Below are positions 7,541 through 14,125 of a stretch of 17,926 bases of DNA, in pieces. The DNA lies in assembly GCA_040379385.1 (NCBI GenBank), contig JBEILF010000041.1:1-17926 (forward strand), read 5' to 3'. Position 1 is the first letter of the stretch; every line of letters starts with the position of its first letter. This DNA comes from UKL13-2 sp040379385. Its GTDB lineage: Bacteria; Pseudomonadota; Gammaproteobacteria; Burkholderiales; Usitatibacteraceae. Below the pieces are notes generated by a model. That model saw only the letters and a list, made by a program, of their open reading frames with translations, had not been told where the DNA came from and searched no databases. Both the position numbers and the translations under genes were made by a program.

Positions 7541-7543
7541 GGC

Positions 7544-9811
7544 TCAGGACTCGGCCGGCTGAGGCTCTTTTTCCTCGCTGATGTCGAGCTTGACCTTGTC
7601 GTCCGACCCGATGTCGATGGTCACGCGACCGCCACTGGCTAGTTTGCCAAACAGCAACTCATCTGCAAGGGCGCGTCGAATCGTATCTTGTATCAAGCGA
7701 GACATCGGCCGCGCCCCCATTTGCGGGTCAAACCCATTCTTGGCAAGGTACTTTTTCAAAGCCTCGGTGAAGGTGACATCAACTTTTTTCTCCGATAGCT
7801 GTGCTTCCAGCTGCATCAGGAACTTATCTACAACCTGCAAGATGATTTGCTCGTTGAGTGGCGCAAACGAAATGGTGGCATCCAAGCGGTTGCGGAATTC
7901 CGGCGTAAACATACGCTTGATTTCCGCCATCTCATCGCCGGCCTTTTTGTCATTGGTGAATCCGATGGAGGTCTTTGACAACTCAGAGGCACCGGCGTTG
8001 GTGGTCATGATGATAACGACATTGCGGAAGTCCGCTTTGCGCCCGTTGTTATCGGTAAGCGTACCGTGATCCATTACCTGCAGCAATACATTGTAAATAT
8101 CCGGATGCGCCTTTTCAATTTCGTCCAGCAGCAGCACGGAGTAAGGCTGTTTGGTAATTGCCTCGGTCATCAGCCCGCCCTGATCGAATCCCACGTAACC
8201 CGGTGGCGCACCAATCAAACGCGACACCGCATGGCGCTCCATGTACTCAGACATATCGAAACGAATCAGTTCAACGCCCAAGATAAAGGCGAGCTGTTTT
8301 GCAACTTCGGTTTTCCCGACGCCGGTAGGGCCGGAAAACAGGAACGAGCCGATGGGTTTTGTCGTGCTACCGAGCCCGGAACGCGCCATCTTGATGGCTG
8401 CCGAAAGCGCTTCAATGGCTTTGTCTTGCCCAAAAACGACTGACTTCAAATCACGCTCAAGCGTCTTCAACGCGTTGCGATCATCGCTAGAGACGTTGCG
8501 CGCGGGTATGCGCGCGATCTTGGCAATGATCTCTTCAATCTCACTTTTGCCGATAGTTTTCTTTTGCTTAGATTTTGGCGCAATTCGCTGCGCCGCGCCC
8601 GCTTCATCAATCACGTCGATGGCTTTGTCTGGCAGATGCCGGTCATTGATGTATTTCGCGGCAAGTTCAGCCGCAGTTGTCAGCGCCGTTGAGGTGTACT
8701 TGACATTGTGATGCGTCTCAAAGCGCGACTTGAGTCCTTTCAATATTTCGATTGTTTCTGATACCGATGGCTCGTTCACATCGATTTTCTGAAAACGGCG
8801 TGACAGTGCATGATCTTTTTCAAAGACACCGCGAAACTCTTGGTAGGTTGTCGCACCGATACACTTGAGTTGTCCCGAAGAAAGTGCTGGCTTCAATAAA
8901 TTCGACGCATCCAATGTCCCGCCGGAGGCTGAACCAGCGCCAATCAAAGTATGTATCTCGTCGATGAAAAGCACGGCGTTGGGATTGTCATGTAACTGCT
9001 TCAAGACGGCTTTAAGGCGTTGCTCAAAATCACCTCGATACTTGGTGCCTGCCAATAACGATCCCATGTCCAACGAATAGACCGTCGCCTTTGCCAAGAT
9101 ATCGGGCACTTCTCCATCGACAATACGTTTGGCGAGGCCTTCGGCGATTGCCGTCTTGCCAACGCCCGCCTCACCAACAAGTAATGGATTATTCTTGCGG
9201 CGGCGGCAAAGAACTTGAATCACCCGCTCAACTTCATGCTCCCGACCGATCAACGGATCGGTCTTACCGTCAATTGCGCTTTGGTTAAGGTTTTGCGTGA
9301 ACTGCTCAAGCGCGCCCCCGGCCTGCTCGCCCTCGGCCGCGTCGGCCTCGGCTTCTGGCTTTTCTGCTCCCCGTGGGGCCGCCTTGGAAATGCCGTGCGA
9401 AATAAAGTTCACCACGTCGAGCCGCGAAATACCTTGTTGGTGCAAGTAATAAACGGCATGGGAGTCTTTCTCACCGTAAATCGCCACCATCACGTTCGCC
9501 CCCATGACTTCTTTTTTTCCAGACGACTGCACGTGCAGAATGGCGCGTTGAATTACGCGCTGAAAACCAAGCGTTGGCTGCGTATTGACCTCGCCGTCAC
9601 CAGCGACGGTCGGTGTATGTTGTTCGATGAATTCCGACAGACTCTTGCGGAGATCATCAACCTTTGCGGCGCAGGCCTTTAAGACCTCTTGCGCCGAAGG
9701 GTTATCCAACAATGCGAGCAGCAGGTGCTCGACCGTGATGAACTCATGGCGCTTATGGCGTGCCTCAACAAACGCAGCGTGTAGGCTCATCTCAAGTTCA
9801 TGGGCAATCAT
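7544..9811 (-). CDS. clpA: ATP-dependent Clp protease ATP-binding subunit ClpA
   Basis: ClpA is the hexameric unfoldase that feeds substrates to ClpP. The 755 residues, the usual length, comprise the ClpA N-domain (1 to about 145, including FITVEHLLLALLDNPSA), an acidic linker, and two AAA+ modules. D1 has Walker A GEAGVGKT at 213-220 and Walker B VLFIDEIH at 280-287. D2 has GPTGVGKT at 494-501, LLLDEIEKA at 560-568 and APPGYVGFDQGG at 535-546 as pore loop. There is no ClpB-type middle domain between the modules, which separates it from ClpB/ClpC. The loop TSIGFTN at about 614-620 matches the ClpP-binding IGL/IGF loop. The ribosome-binding site is AAAGAGACGGAA. clpS lies upstream on the same strand after a 160-base spacer. 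Confidence 0.97.
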   Translation of the reverse strand: MIAHELEMSLHAAFVEARHKRHEFITVEHLLLALLDNPSAQEVLKACAAKVDDLRKSLSEFIEQHTPTVAGDGEVNTQPTLGFQRVIQRAILHVQSSGKKEVMGANVMVAIYGEKDSHAVYYLHQQGISRLDVVNFISHGISKAAPRGAEKPEAEADAAEGEQAGGALEQFTQNLNQSAIDGKTDPLIGREHEVERVIQVLCRRRKNNPLLVGEAGVGKTAIAEGLAKRIVDGEVPDILAKATVYSLDMGSLLAGTKYRGDFEQRLKAVLKQLHDNPNAVLFIDEIHTLIGAGSASGGTLDASNLLKPALSSGQLKCIGATTYQEFRGVFEKDHALSRRFQKIDVNEPSVSETIEILKGLKSRFETHHNVKYTSTALTTAAELAAKYINDRHLPDKAIDVIDEAGAAQRIAPKSKQKKTIGKSEIEEIIAKIARIPARNVSSDDRNALKTLERDLKSVVFGQDKAIEALSAAIKMARSGLGSTTKPIGSFLFSGPTGVGKTEVAKQLAFILGVELIRFDMSEYMERHAVSRLIGAPPGYVGFDQGGLMTEAITKQPYSVLLLDEIEKAHPDIYNVLLQVMDHGTLTDNNGRKADFRNVVIIMTTNAGASELSKTSIGFTNDKKAGDEMAEIKRMFTPEFRNRLDATISFAPLNEQIILQVVDKFLMQLEAQLSEKKVDVTFTEALKKYLAKNGFDPQMGARPMSRLIQDTIRRALADELLFGKLASGGRVTIDIGSDDKVKLDISEEKEPQPAES

Positions 9812-9890
9812 AGCGTTCCGTCTCTTTCATCATAAACCAGCAAAACCATCTTGCGCGTGATAGCGCCCTACAACCCCGTCTACACAAGCA

Positions 9891-9907
9891 AATCATGTAC
9901 CATGATT
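9891..9907. promoter_or_regulatory. Perfect 7-3-7 inverted repeat in the clpS-clpA spacer
   Basis: AATCATG-TAC-CATGATT is centred in the 160-bp gap between clpS and clpA. On the minus strand it directly follows TTGACG (plus positions 9910-9915), a good -35 word, so it could be an operator over a clpA-specific promoter. No good -10 word could be placed at 16-18 bases from it. A hairpin role in mRNA processing is also possible. Confidence 0.4.
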
Positions 9908-9971
9908 GCCGTCAATACCAGTTTGGGGCAACTGACGGATTTTCTATACCCCGAAATCACGGAACATTCAC

Positions 9972-10304
9972 CTACACTTCTTCCATTCCGCACCTTAGCG
10001 GGTGCTCAAATTGGCGGGCGTGGTCCATCACTTGATCAACTTTCATGGCAGCCACGTCGCGTGGGAAGATTCCGCAAACGCCACGCCCCTCAGTGTGCAC
10101 CTTGAGCATGATCTGCGTTGCTCGCTCATGCGTATGGCCAAATACGCGCCTCAGTATATCGACCACAAACTCCATCGGCGTGTAGTCGTCGTTGTACATC
10201 AGGACCTGCCACATTGAAGGAGGCTTCGTTTTCGCCGGCTTTTCCTGCAACGCCGTATTGCCCTTATCTGAGCGCCCTGGCCCAGCTCCGTGCTTATTTG
10301 CCAT
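9972..10304 (-). CDS. clpS: ATP-dependent Clp protease adaptor ClpS
   Basis: ClpS binds the N-domain of ClpA and delivers proteins with N-end-rule degrons. The 110-residue protein has a disordered Lys/Gly-rich N-terminal tail of about 30 residues, then the folded core with WQVLMYNDDYTPMEFVV at 32-48 (Asn38 and Asp39 line the degron pocket), HERATQIMLKVHTEGRG at about 59-75 (His70 is the third pocket residue) and a C-terminal strand ending in HPLRC. The ribosome-binding site is weak. A good promoter lies about 40 bases upstream on the minus strand. clpA follows, as in most proteobacteria. Confidence 0.96.
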   Translation of the reverse strand: MANKHGAGPGRSDKGNTALQEKPAKTKPPSMWQVLMYNDDYTPMEFVVDILRRVFGHTHERATQIMLKVHTEGRGVCGIFPRDVAAMKVDQVMDHARQFEHPLRCGMEEV

Positions 10305-10343
10305 CGATCATCAATAACTGGAAAAATGATTGTTCATAGCTCA

Positions 10344-10373
10344 ATGATAGAGATAATTTGCTAAAGTTTTCAA
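10344..10373 (-). promoter_or_regulatory. Predicted sigma-70 promoter for clpS
   Basis: On the minus strand, TTGAAA (10368-10373) is followed after 18 bases by TATCAT (10344-10349), each one mismatch from consensus. Transcription would start near 10337 and give a leader of about 33 bases before the clpS ATG. Confidence 0.6.
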
Positions 10374-10467
10374 GTAACGGCACCGACTGACTACTGACTG
10401 CTATCTTCGCCGATTTCCGCGCTTTTGTAAGAATGCAACGGTCTGTTGCAAAAAAGTAGACAAGTGC

Positions 10468-10496
10468 TTGACTAAATTGGCGGTGATCGGTAAAAG
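10468..10496 (+). promoter_or_regulatory. Predicted sigma-70 promoter for the cold-shock gene
   Basis: TTGACT (10468-10473), a 17-base spacer and TAAAAG (10491-10496). Transcription would start near 10503, leaving a leader of about 110 bases before the csp ATG. Long leaders that fold differently with temperature are known for E. coli cspA-type mRNAs; whether this leader does so is not shown. Confidence 0.5.
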
Positions 10497-10612
10497 GCAA
10501 GCTTGGAGTTTAGCTTTAAGGTTTTCTGCATTTGCATCTAGCGGTTGCGGGCCTTGAAAAGCGATATTTTTCCGGGTCCTCCATCCCGTCTTTTCAATAA
10601 GGATGCATTTGT

Positions 10613-10816
10613 ATGGCAACAGGTACAGTTAAGTGGTTCAACGACGCTAAAGGCTTCGGCTTCATTACACCGGACGACGGTAGCGAAGATCTTTTCGCGC
10701 ACTTCTCCGCAATTCAAATGAACGGCTTTAAGACCCTTAAAGAAGGTCAAAAAGTGTCGTTTGAGGTGACACAAGGCCCCAAGGGTAAACAAGCCTCAAA
10801 CATCAACAATGCCTAG
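10613..10816 (+). CDS. Cold-shock protein (CspA family)
   Basis: A 67-residue single cold-shock domain, the usual length, which binds single-stranded RNA and DNA and acts as an RNA chaperone. It begins MATGTVKWFNDAKGFGFI with RNP1 (KGFGFI, 13-18) and RNP2 (LFAHF, 27-31), and the last strand is VSFEVTQGPKGKQASNI. AAGGA about 9 bases before the ATG is the ribosome-binding site. The gene is flanked by its own promoter and a strong terminator, so it is mainly monocistronic. Which Csp paralogue it is cannot be told. Confidence 0.97.
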   Translation: MATGTVKWFNDAKGFGFITPDDGSEDLFAHFSAIQMNGFKTLKEGQKVSFEVTQGPKGKQASNINNA

Positions 10817-10844
10817 ACTCATCTAAGTAGTTGAACATCACAAT

Positions 10845-10878
10845 AACCCCCCGCAGTTCCTGCGGGGGGTTTTGTTTT
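10845..10878 (+). terminator. Strong intrinsic terminator after the cold-shock gene
   Basis: A perfect 12-bp GC-rich stem (AACCCCCCGCAG / CTGCGGGGGGTT, arms 10845-10856 and 10860-10871) with a TTC loop, followed by TTTTGTTTT. It ends only 22 bases before the start of the next gene. Confidence 0.95.
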
Positions 10879-10900
10879 GCAGCGTAGTCTTCTCGTATAC

Positions 10901-11509
10901 ATGCTTATCGCGTTTAACAAGCCATATGGCGTGGTTTGCCAGTTCAGCCCGGTCGGCAACAAGCGGACGCTTAAACAATACATTAATGTCCCCGGCGTCT
11001 ATCCGGCCGGGCGCCTCGATACCGACAGTGAAGGTTTGTTACTGTTAACGGACGACGGGCACCTCCAGGCCCATATCACCGACCCGAGAAATCACGTCGG
11101 CAAGGTCTATTGGGTGGAAGTGGAGGGTGAGGTTACTGCCGAGCATCTAGACCGACTCAGGTCACCACTAAATCTTGGCGATTTTATCGCCGCGCCCGCA
11201 TTGTCAGCGCGGGTGCTGAGCCCTCCCTCAATATGGCAGCGCGTTCCACCCGTTCGATTTCGTGCGACGATCCCGACCACATGGATCGAACTTAGCATTG
11301 CAGAGGGCAAAAACCGCCAAGTTCGGCGCATGACCGCCAAAGTCGGTTTACCCACACTAAGGCTCGTTCGGATGAATATCGGCGGTATCAGCCTTCAGGA
11401 CCTAGGAATTGCCCCAGCGAGGTGGGTTGAGCTGGCCGAAACCACCCTTTTCCCATCGCCAAACCCAAAAAATTGCCAAAACAGGCCGAAAAACCCAAAA
11501 ATTGAATGA
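10901..11509 (+). CDS. rluE: rRNA large subunit pseudouridine synthase, RluE-like
   Basis: A 202-residue RsuA/RluB/E/F-family pseudouridine synthase, expected to isomerise a uridine in 23S rRNA (U2457 in E. coli for RluE). It lacks the N-terminal S4 domain, as RluE does, and begins directly with MLIAFNKPYGVVCQF. The catalytic motif AGRLDTDSEGLLLLTDDG places the active Asp at residue 40. KVYWVEVEG (68-76) and EGKNRQVRRM (135-144) are the other family motifs. An in-frame TTG at 10877 would add 8 residues but lies in the terminator T tract; the ATG at 10901 fits the family. No ribosome-binding site precedes it. The last 20 residues are Asn/Pro/Lys-rich and probably disordered. The csp-rluE neighbourhood beside clpS is common in betaproteobacteria. 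Confidence 0.9.
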   Translation: MLIAFNKPYGVVCQFSPVGNKRTLKQYINVPGVYPAGRLDTDSEGLLLLTDDGHLQAHITDPRNHVGKVYWVEVEGEVTAEHLDRLRSPLNLGDFIAAPALSARVLSPPSIWQRVPPVRFRATIPTTWIELSIAEGKNRQVRRMTAKVGLPTLRLVRMNIGGISLQDLGIAPARWVELAETTLFPSPNPKNCQNRPKNPKIE

Positions 11510-11536
11510 CTTAACGAAAAAAATTCGCAGAAATTG

Positions 11537-11564
11537 TTTCAATTTATTGTCAACCAGCTAAAAT
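11537..11564 (+). promoter_or_regulatory. Predicted promoter for the Ala/Lys-rich secreted protein
   Basis: TAAAAT (11559-11564), a one-mismatch -10, with a weak -35 TTTCAA 16 bases upstream (11537-11542). Transcription would start near 11571, giving a leader of about 100 bases. Confidence 0.4.
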
Positions 11565-11630
11565 CTTCGGCGTTAATCCCGTGACAGGCAAAAGGACCAG
11601 AGCCCTGAAAGCAAGTTCCCAGTATCTGTC

Positions 11631-11642
11631 GTTAACGTTAAC
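11631..11642. promoter_or_regulatory. 12-base perfect palindrome GTTAACGTTAAC
   Basis: The palindrome lies in the presumptive leader, 27 bases before the start codon of the secreted repeat protein. It could be an operator or a small mRNA hairpin; nothing further can be said. Confidence 0.3.
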
Positions 11643-11669
11643 TACACTCACTCACAAATAGGATCTAAC

Positions 11670-11900
11670 ATGAAAAAATTGTCCGCAATTGTTGCTGCTC
11701 TCTTCGCTGCTGTCGCTTTGAACGCTGCTGCTCAAGCTCCTGCTGCTGCTCCTGCAAAAGCTGCCGAGCCAGCTAAAGCTGCTGCTCCTGCAAAAGCTGA
11801 AGAAAAGAAAGAAGAAAAGAAAGCAGAAAAGAAAGCAGAAGCTAAGAAAGAAGAAAAGAAAGCAGAAGCTAAGAAAGAAGACGCTCCTGCCAAGAAGTAA
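11670..11900 (+). CDS. Secreted Ala/Lys/Glu-rich low-complexity protein
   Basis: A 76-residue protein of unknown function. A clear Sec signal peptide (MKKLSAIVAALFAAVALNAAAQA, cleavage near residue 23) precedes an Ala/Pro/Lys segment built from 12-residue units (about 25-46) and a highly charged Lys/Glu/Ala helix with two exact copies of EKKAEAKKE (53-61 and 62-70), ending DAPAKK. The mature part has no Cys, no aromatic residue and no hydrophobic core, so it is probably an extended or helical periplasmic polypeptide. In character it recalls the E. coli acid-shock protein Asr, but that is only a resemblance. The ribosome-binding site is AGGA. Codon use is strongly biased (GCT, CCT, GCA), unlike its GCC/GCG-using neighbours, which suggests high expression. 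It has its own promoter and terminator. Confidence 0.85.
   Translation: MKKLSAIVAALFAAVALNAAAQAPAAAPAKAAEPAKAAAPAKAEEKKEEKKAEKKAEAKKEEKKAEAKKEDAPAKK
11826..11879 (+). repeat. Tandem 27-bp repeat, two exact copies
   Basis: The 27-base unit at 11826-11852 is repeated exactly at 11853-11879, encoding EKKAEAKKE twice. Further upstream a 22-base segment recurs with a 36-base period (11742-11763 and 11778-11799). Both periods are multiples of three, so copy-number change would alter length but keep the frame. Confidence 0.9.
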
Positions 11901-11937
11901 TTTGGTGCGGGCCGAGCGCTCGCTCAATACTGGTAAG

Positions 11938-11972
11938 AAAGGGCGAGACTTAGTCTCGCCCTTTTCTTTTCT
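11938..11972 (+). terminator. Intrinsic terminator after the secreted repeat protein
   Basis: The stem AAAGGGCGAGAC / GTCTCGCCCTTT (11938-11949 and 11953-11964) with a TTA loop is followed by TTTTCTTTTCT. Confidence 0.93.
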
Positions 11973-12068
11973 GGTCGACTGTCGCTTCTTAAGTGGGTGA
12001 CGACGCATGGCACCGCAGACGTATTGCACTCGCAGCGTTTCCTAGAACGACCCCTCAAAAATGATCAT

Positions 12069-13145
12069 ATGTCACGCAAGCGCATCGTTGTAGGCCTGTC
12101 CGGCGGAGTAGATTCCGCCGTTGCTGCGCTTCTGCTCAAGCGGCAGGAATATGATGTCGTTGGCCTATTCATGAAAAACTGGGAGGACGACGATAGCGAT
12201 GAGCACTGCTCGACGAGGCAAGACTTTATTGACGCGGCCGCTGTTGCAGACGTCATCGGCATTGAGTTTGAAGCGGTAAATTTTGCGGCTGAGTACAAGG
12301 AAAGGGTGTTCGCATCTTTCTTGCATGAATACAGCGCCGGTCGTACGCCAAACCCCGACGTGCTGTGCAATGCCGAGATCAAGTTCAAGGCATTTTTGGA
12401 TCACGCCATCCGCATGGGTGCCAATCAAATTGCCACCGGGCACTACGCGCGGGTGCGCCAAGTCAATGGCGAGTTTCAGCTGCTGCGCGGGCTCGATGCC
12501 GGCAAGGACCAGAGTTACTTTTTGCACCGCTTGTCGCAAGCACAGATTTCAAAAACAATCTTCCCCGTCGGCGAACTACAGAAACGGGAGGTTCGCGAAA
12601 TTGCAAGGCAAGCCAATTTACCGAATCACGCAAAAAAAGATTCCACCGGGATTTGTTTTATCGGCGAGCGACCGTTTCGCGAGTTCTTGGAGCGTTACTT
12701 GCCGCGACAGCCCGGGCCGATGCTGACCCCGGAAGGCGTTCATGTCGGAGAACATCAGGGGTTGATGTACTACACCATTGGTCAACGCCGGGGCCTAGGT
12801 ATTGGTGGTACCAAGTCTGGCGAGGGAACACCCTGGTTCGTTATGAACAAGAAGCTCGATACCAACACACTCATCGTCGGACAGGGGCACGATCACCCGA
12901 TGTTGTTCAAGCCTACATTGCACGCAGCCGACGCGTCATGGATTTCAGGAAGTGCTCCTGCCATTGAAGGTCTGTACGGTGCCAAAACTCGTTACCGTCA
13001 GACCGACGCACCGTGCCGCGTCGTTCAAGTCGAAAGCAGTAAGTTCGCTCTTGAGTTTGAGTCTCCGCAATGGGCGATTACCCCGGGCCAATCCGCTGTT
13101 TTGTATTCCGGCGATCTGTGTCTAGGCGGCGGAATCATCAACTAG
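12069..13145 (+). CDS. mnmA: tRNA-specific 2-thiouridylase MnmA
   Basis: MnmA inserts sulfur at C2 of the wobble uridine of Lys, Glu and Gln tRNAs, using ATP and sulfur relayed from IscS/Tus proteins. The 358 residues include the PP-loop SGGVDS at 11-16, the WEDDDSDEHCSTRQDFIDA segment, the first catalytic cysteine Cys100 in PNPDVLCNAEIKF, the tRNA-binding GLDAGKDQSYFLHRL at 141-155, and the second cysteine Cys196 in DSTGICFIGER. The C-terminal beta-barrel ends GQSAVLYSGDLCLGGGII. The frame is open 24 codons further upstream (GTG at 11997), but the family start MSRKRIVVGLSGGVDS sets position 12069. No clear ribosome-binding site precedes it. Confidence 0.97.
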   Translation: MSRKRIVVGLSGGVDSAVAALLLKRQEYDVVGLFMKNWEDDDSDEHCSTRQDFIDAAAVADVIGIEFEAVNFAAEYKERVFASFLHEYSAGRTPNPDVLCNAEIKFKAFLDHAIRMGANQIATGHYARVRQVNGEFQLLRGLDAGKDQSYFLHRLSQAQISKTIFPVGELQKREVREIARQANLPNHAKKDSTGICFIGERPFREFLERYLPRQPGPMLTPEGVHVGEHQGLMYYTIGQRRGLGIGGTKSGEGTPWFVMNKKLDTNTLIVGQGHDHPMLFKPTLHAADASWISGSAPAIEGLYGAKTRYRQTDAPCRVVQVESSKFALEFESPQWAITPGQSAVLYSGDLCLGGGIIN

Positions 13146-13160
13146 GCACGGAGACCAAGC

Positions 13161-13257
13161 CACATTTCTAATGTGTTCTTCCACACCTGCCGGAACAACC
13201 TGAAAGCGCTTTTCCAGCAGGGCTGGCGTATCACCGATCCCGCCTTTCCGCGGTGAT
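13161..13257. other. Cluster of three stem-loops in the spacer between convergent genes
   Basis: The 156-bp spacer between mnmA and the facing hypothetical gene holds CACATT-TCT-AATGTG (13161-13175), CCAGC-AGG-GCTGG (13214-13226) and ATCACCG ... CGGTGAT (13230-13236 with 13251-13257), plus the 10-base palindrome AAAGCGCTTT at 13203-13212. None is followed by a T run. It could be a REP-like intergenic repeat or structured 3' ends of the two transcripts. Confidence 0.45.
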
Positions 13258-13301
13258 TTACCCCAATAGTTGGACGTACCGAGAGCGAACGCCGACCAAC
13301 G

Positions 13302-13872
13302 TCACCACTTGCAACCACTTCCCTTTGCGGCGTCACGGAGCAATGGCACCACCACCAACAGCCCAAGGTCTGAGTAGACTTCTTTACAGTCGGGCCGCTT
13401 GAGCGCCTTGTCAAAAAGTTTCTCCATGTCCTGCTTTTGCGCTTCCTTCGCCATCATCGGCAATGGCAACAGGGCACGTGAGTCGGCACCATCCCTTGCA
13501 ACGTCACGCGCTTGCCGACGCAACTGATCCAGATCCAACTTTGGCGGGTTGACCGATGGCCCTGAAAGAGTTGATGCCAACGGCGGGGGCGACGGTGGTA
13601 ACGGTAAAGGCAAAGGTGGGTTCAACAACACGGATGCGCAAGCAGCCGTCGCTGGCGGTGGCGAAGTGGTCGCACTTGAGCCGCCCAATTTTGGCCAAGC
13701 CATATTTGGCGCAGGGTCAGCCAAAAATTCACGCGGGCCAGCGACCGAGGATGCCGAGCGCACGGGAGCAACGTTGACGGGGTGTGGATAATAGGTCTCA
13801 CACGCTTTTGTTACCGAACGAAACAGCCAACCAAATGTGCAGCAAAGCCAAGAGCAAGGCGAACCGCCACAT
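13302..13872 (-). pseudogene. Small Pro-rich membrane-anchored hypothetical protein, apparently frameshifted
   Basis: Two reading frames look like parts of one gene. From an ATG at 13872 the first frame reads MWRFALLLALLHIWLAVSFG, a typical N-terminal membrane anchor, and then stops at 13798. The second frame, ending at 13302, carries a Pro-rich stretch (LLNPPLPLPLPPSPPPLAS) and a conserved-looking C-terminal domain: LDLDQLRRQARDVARD, then RPDCKEVYSDLGLLVVVPLL and the end KGSGCKW. Dropping one A from the run of four at 13806-13809 joins them into a single protein of 189 residues (anchor, Pro-rich spacer, C-terminal domain with two cysteines). I recall similar short C-terminal domains in hypothetical proteins of Burkholderiales, from memory only. 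It may be a true pseudogene, a phase-variable gene or a sequencing error. Without the shift, a soluble protein from a later start is possible. Function unknown. Confidence 0.55.
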
Positions 13873-14088
13873 GGATGGCCGTTCCAGTGGCAGCGGACGA
13901 TAGACACATTTTGCTTGGTTGGCGCGGAACATCGATATTGGGTCCAGCGAAAATAAGGGACTACAGCGTTGACGACTCGCGACAAGATGCTAAGGCCCAA
14001 TCTCAACACCACATCGACGCTGGGCGGCGATTTGGCCAGAGCACACGTTGCTGATTCGGGCAGATCACGCCCCAGTCGCGTTAGAAGT

Positions 14089-14120
14089 GTCACAATACGA
14101 TAACTAACTTCAATTGTGAC
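14089..14120. promoter_or_regulatory. 8-16-8 inverted repeat before the DUF349 gene
   Basis: GTCACAAT (14089-14096) and ATTGTGAC (14113-14120) are perfect complements separated by 16 bases and end 5 bases before the ATG at 14126. The geometry suits a dimeric repressor site over the start region or an mRNA hairpin next to the start codon. The half-sites point the opposite way from a CRP site (TGTGA...TCACA). Confidence 0.45.
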
Positions 14121-14125
14121 CGAAC

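Larger units (their letters stand above)
7061..7543. other. 483-bp spacer without a recognisable gene
   Basis: Both strands were read for plausible proteins. The open frames here (for example 7141-7497 on the minus strand) have Cys/Arg/Ser-rich, non-protein-like translations and no ribosome-binding site. The region should hold the promoter for the cytochrome/fccB pair and the 3' end of clpA. Visible structure is a perfect dyad at 7366-7383, a 10-base direct repeat GGGCGATTGG at 7263-7272 and 7330-7339, and a stem-loop just after clpA at 7521-7540. No convincing promoter could be fixed. Confidence 0.5.
10305..10612. other. 308-bp divergent regulatory region between clpS and the cold-shock gene
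   Basis: No gene is visible in this stretch. It contains the clpS promoter at its left end (minus strand), a 6-5-6 inverted repeat TGCAAC/GTTGCA at 10434-10450, a csp promoter at 10468-10496 and about 110 bases of presumptive csp leader RNA. Confidence 0.6.

Noticed and set aside
9851..10105. 84-codon plus-strand frame overlapping the clpS-clpA spacer
   Set aside because: Most of it is antisense to clpS, has no ribosome-binding site and no protein-like pattern.
10872..10901. TTGTTT-18-TATACA as a promoter for rluE
   Set aside because: The -10 word overlaps the start codon, so transcription would begin downstream of the family-supported ATG. The -35 word is part of the csp terminator T tract.
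11826..11879. Possible CRISPR-like or satellite array
   Set aside because: Only two adjacent 27-bp copies exist, with no spacers, and they are in frame within a coding sequence, so they are a protein-coding tandem repeat.
11652..12029. Minus-strand frame rich in Phe/Leu/Ser that looks like a membrane protein
   Set aside because: It is the complement of the GAA/AAG-rich repeat gene and its terminator. The hydrophobicity is an artefact of reading Lys/Glu codons backwards.
14089..14120. CRP/FNR-type binding site
   Set aside because: The half-sites are in the reverse orientation and the spacing is 16 rather than about 6 bases, so it does not match either consensus.
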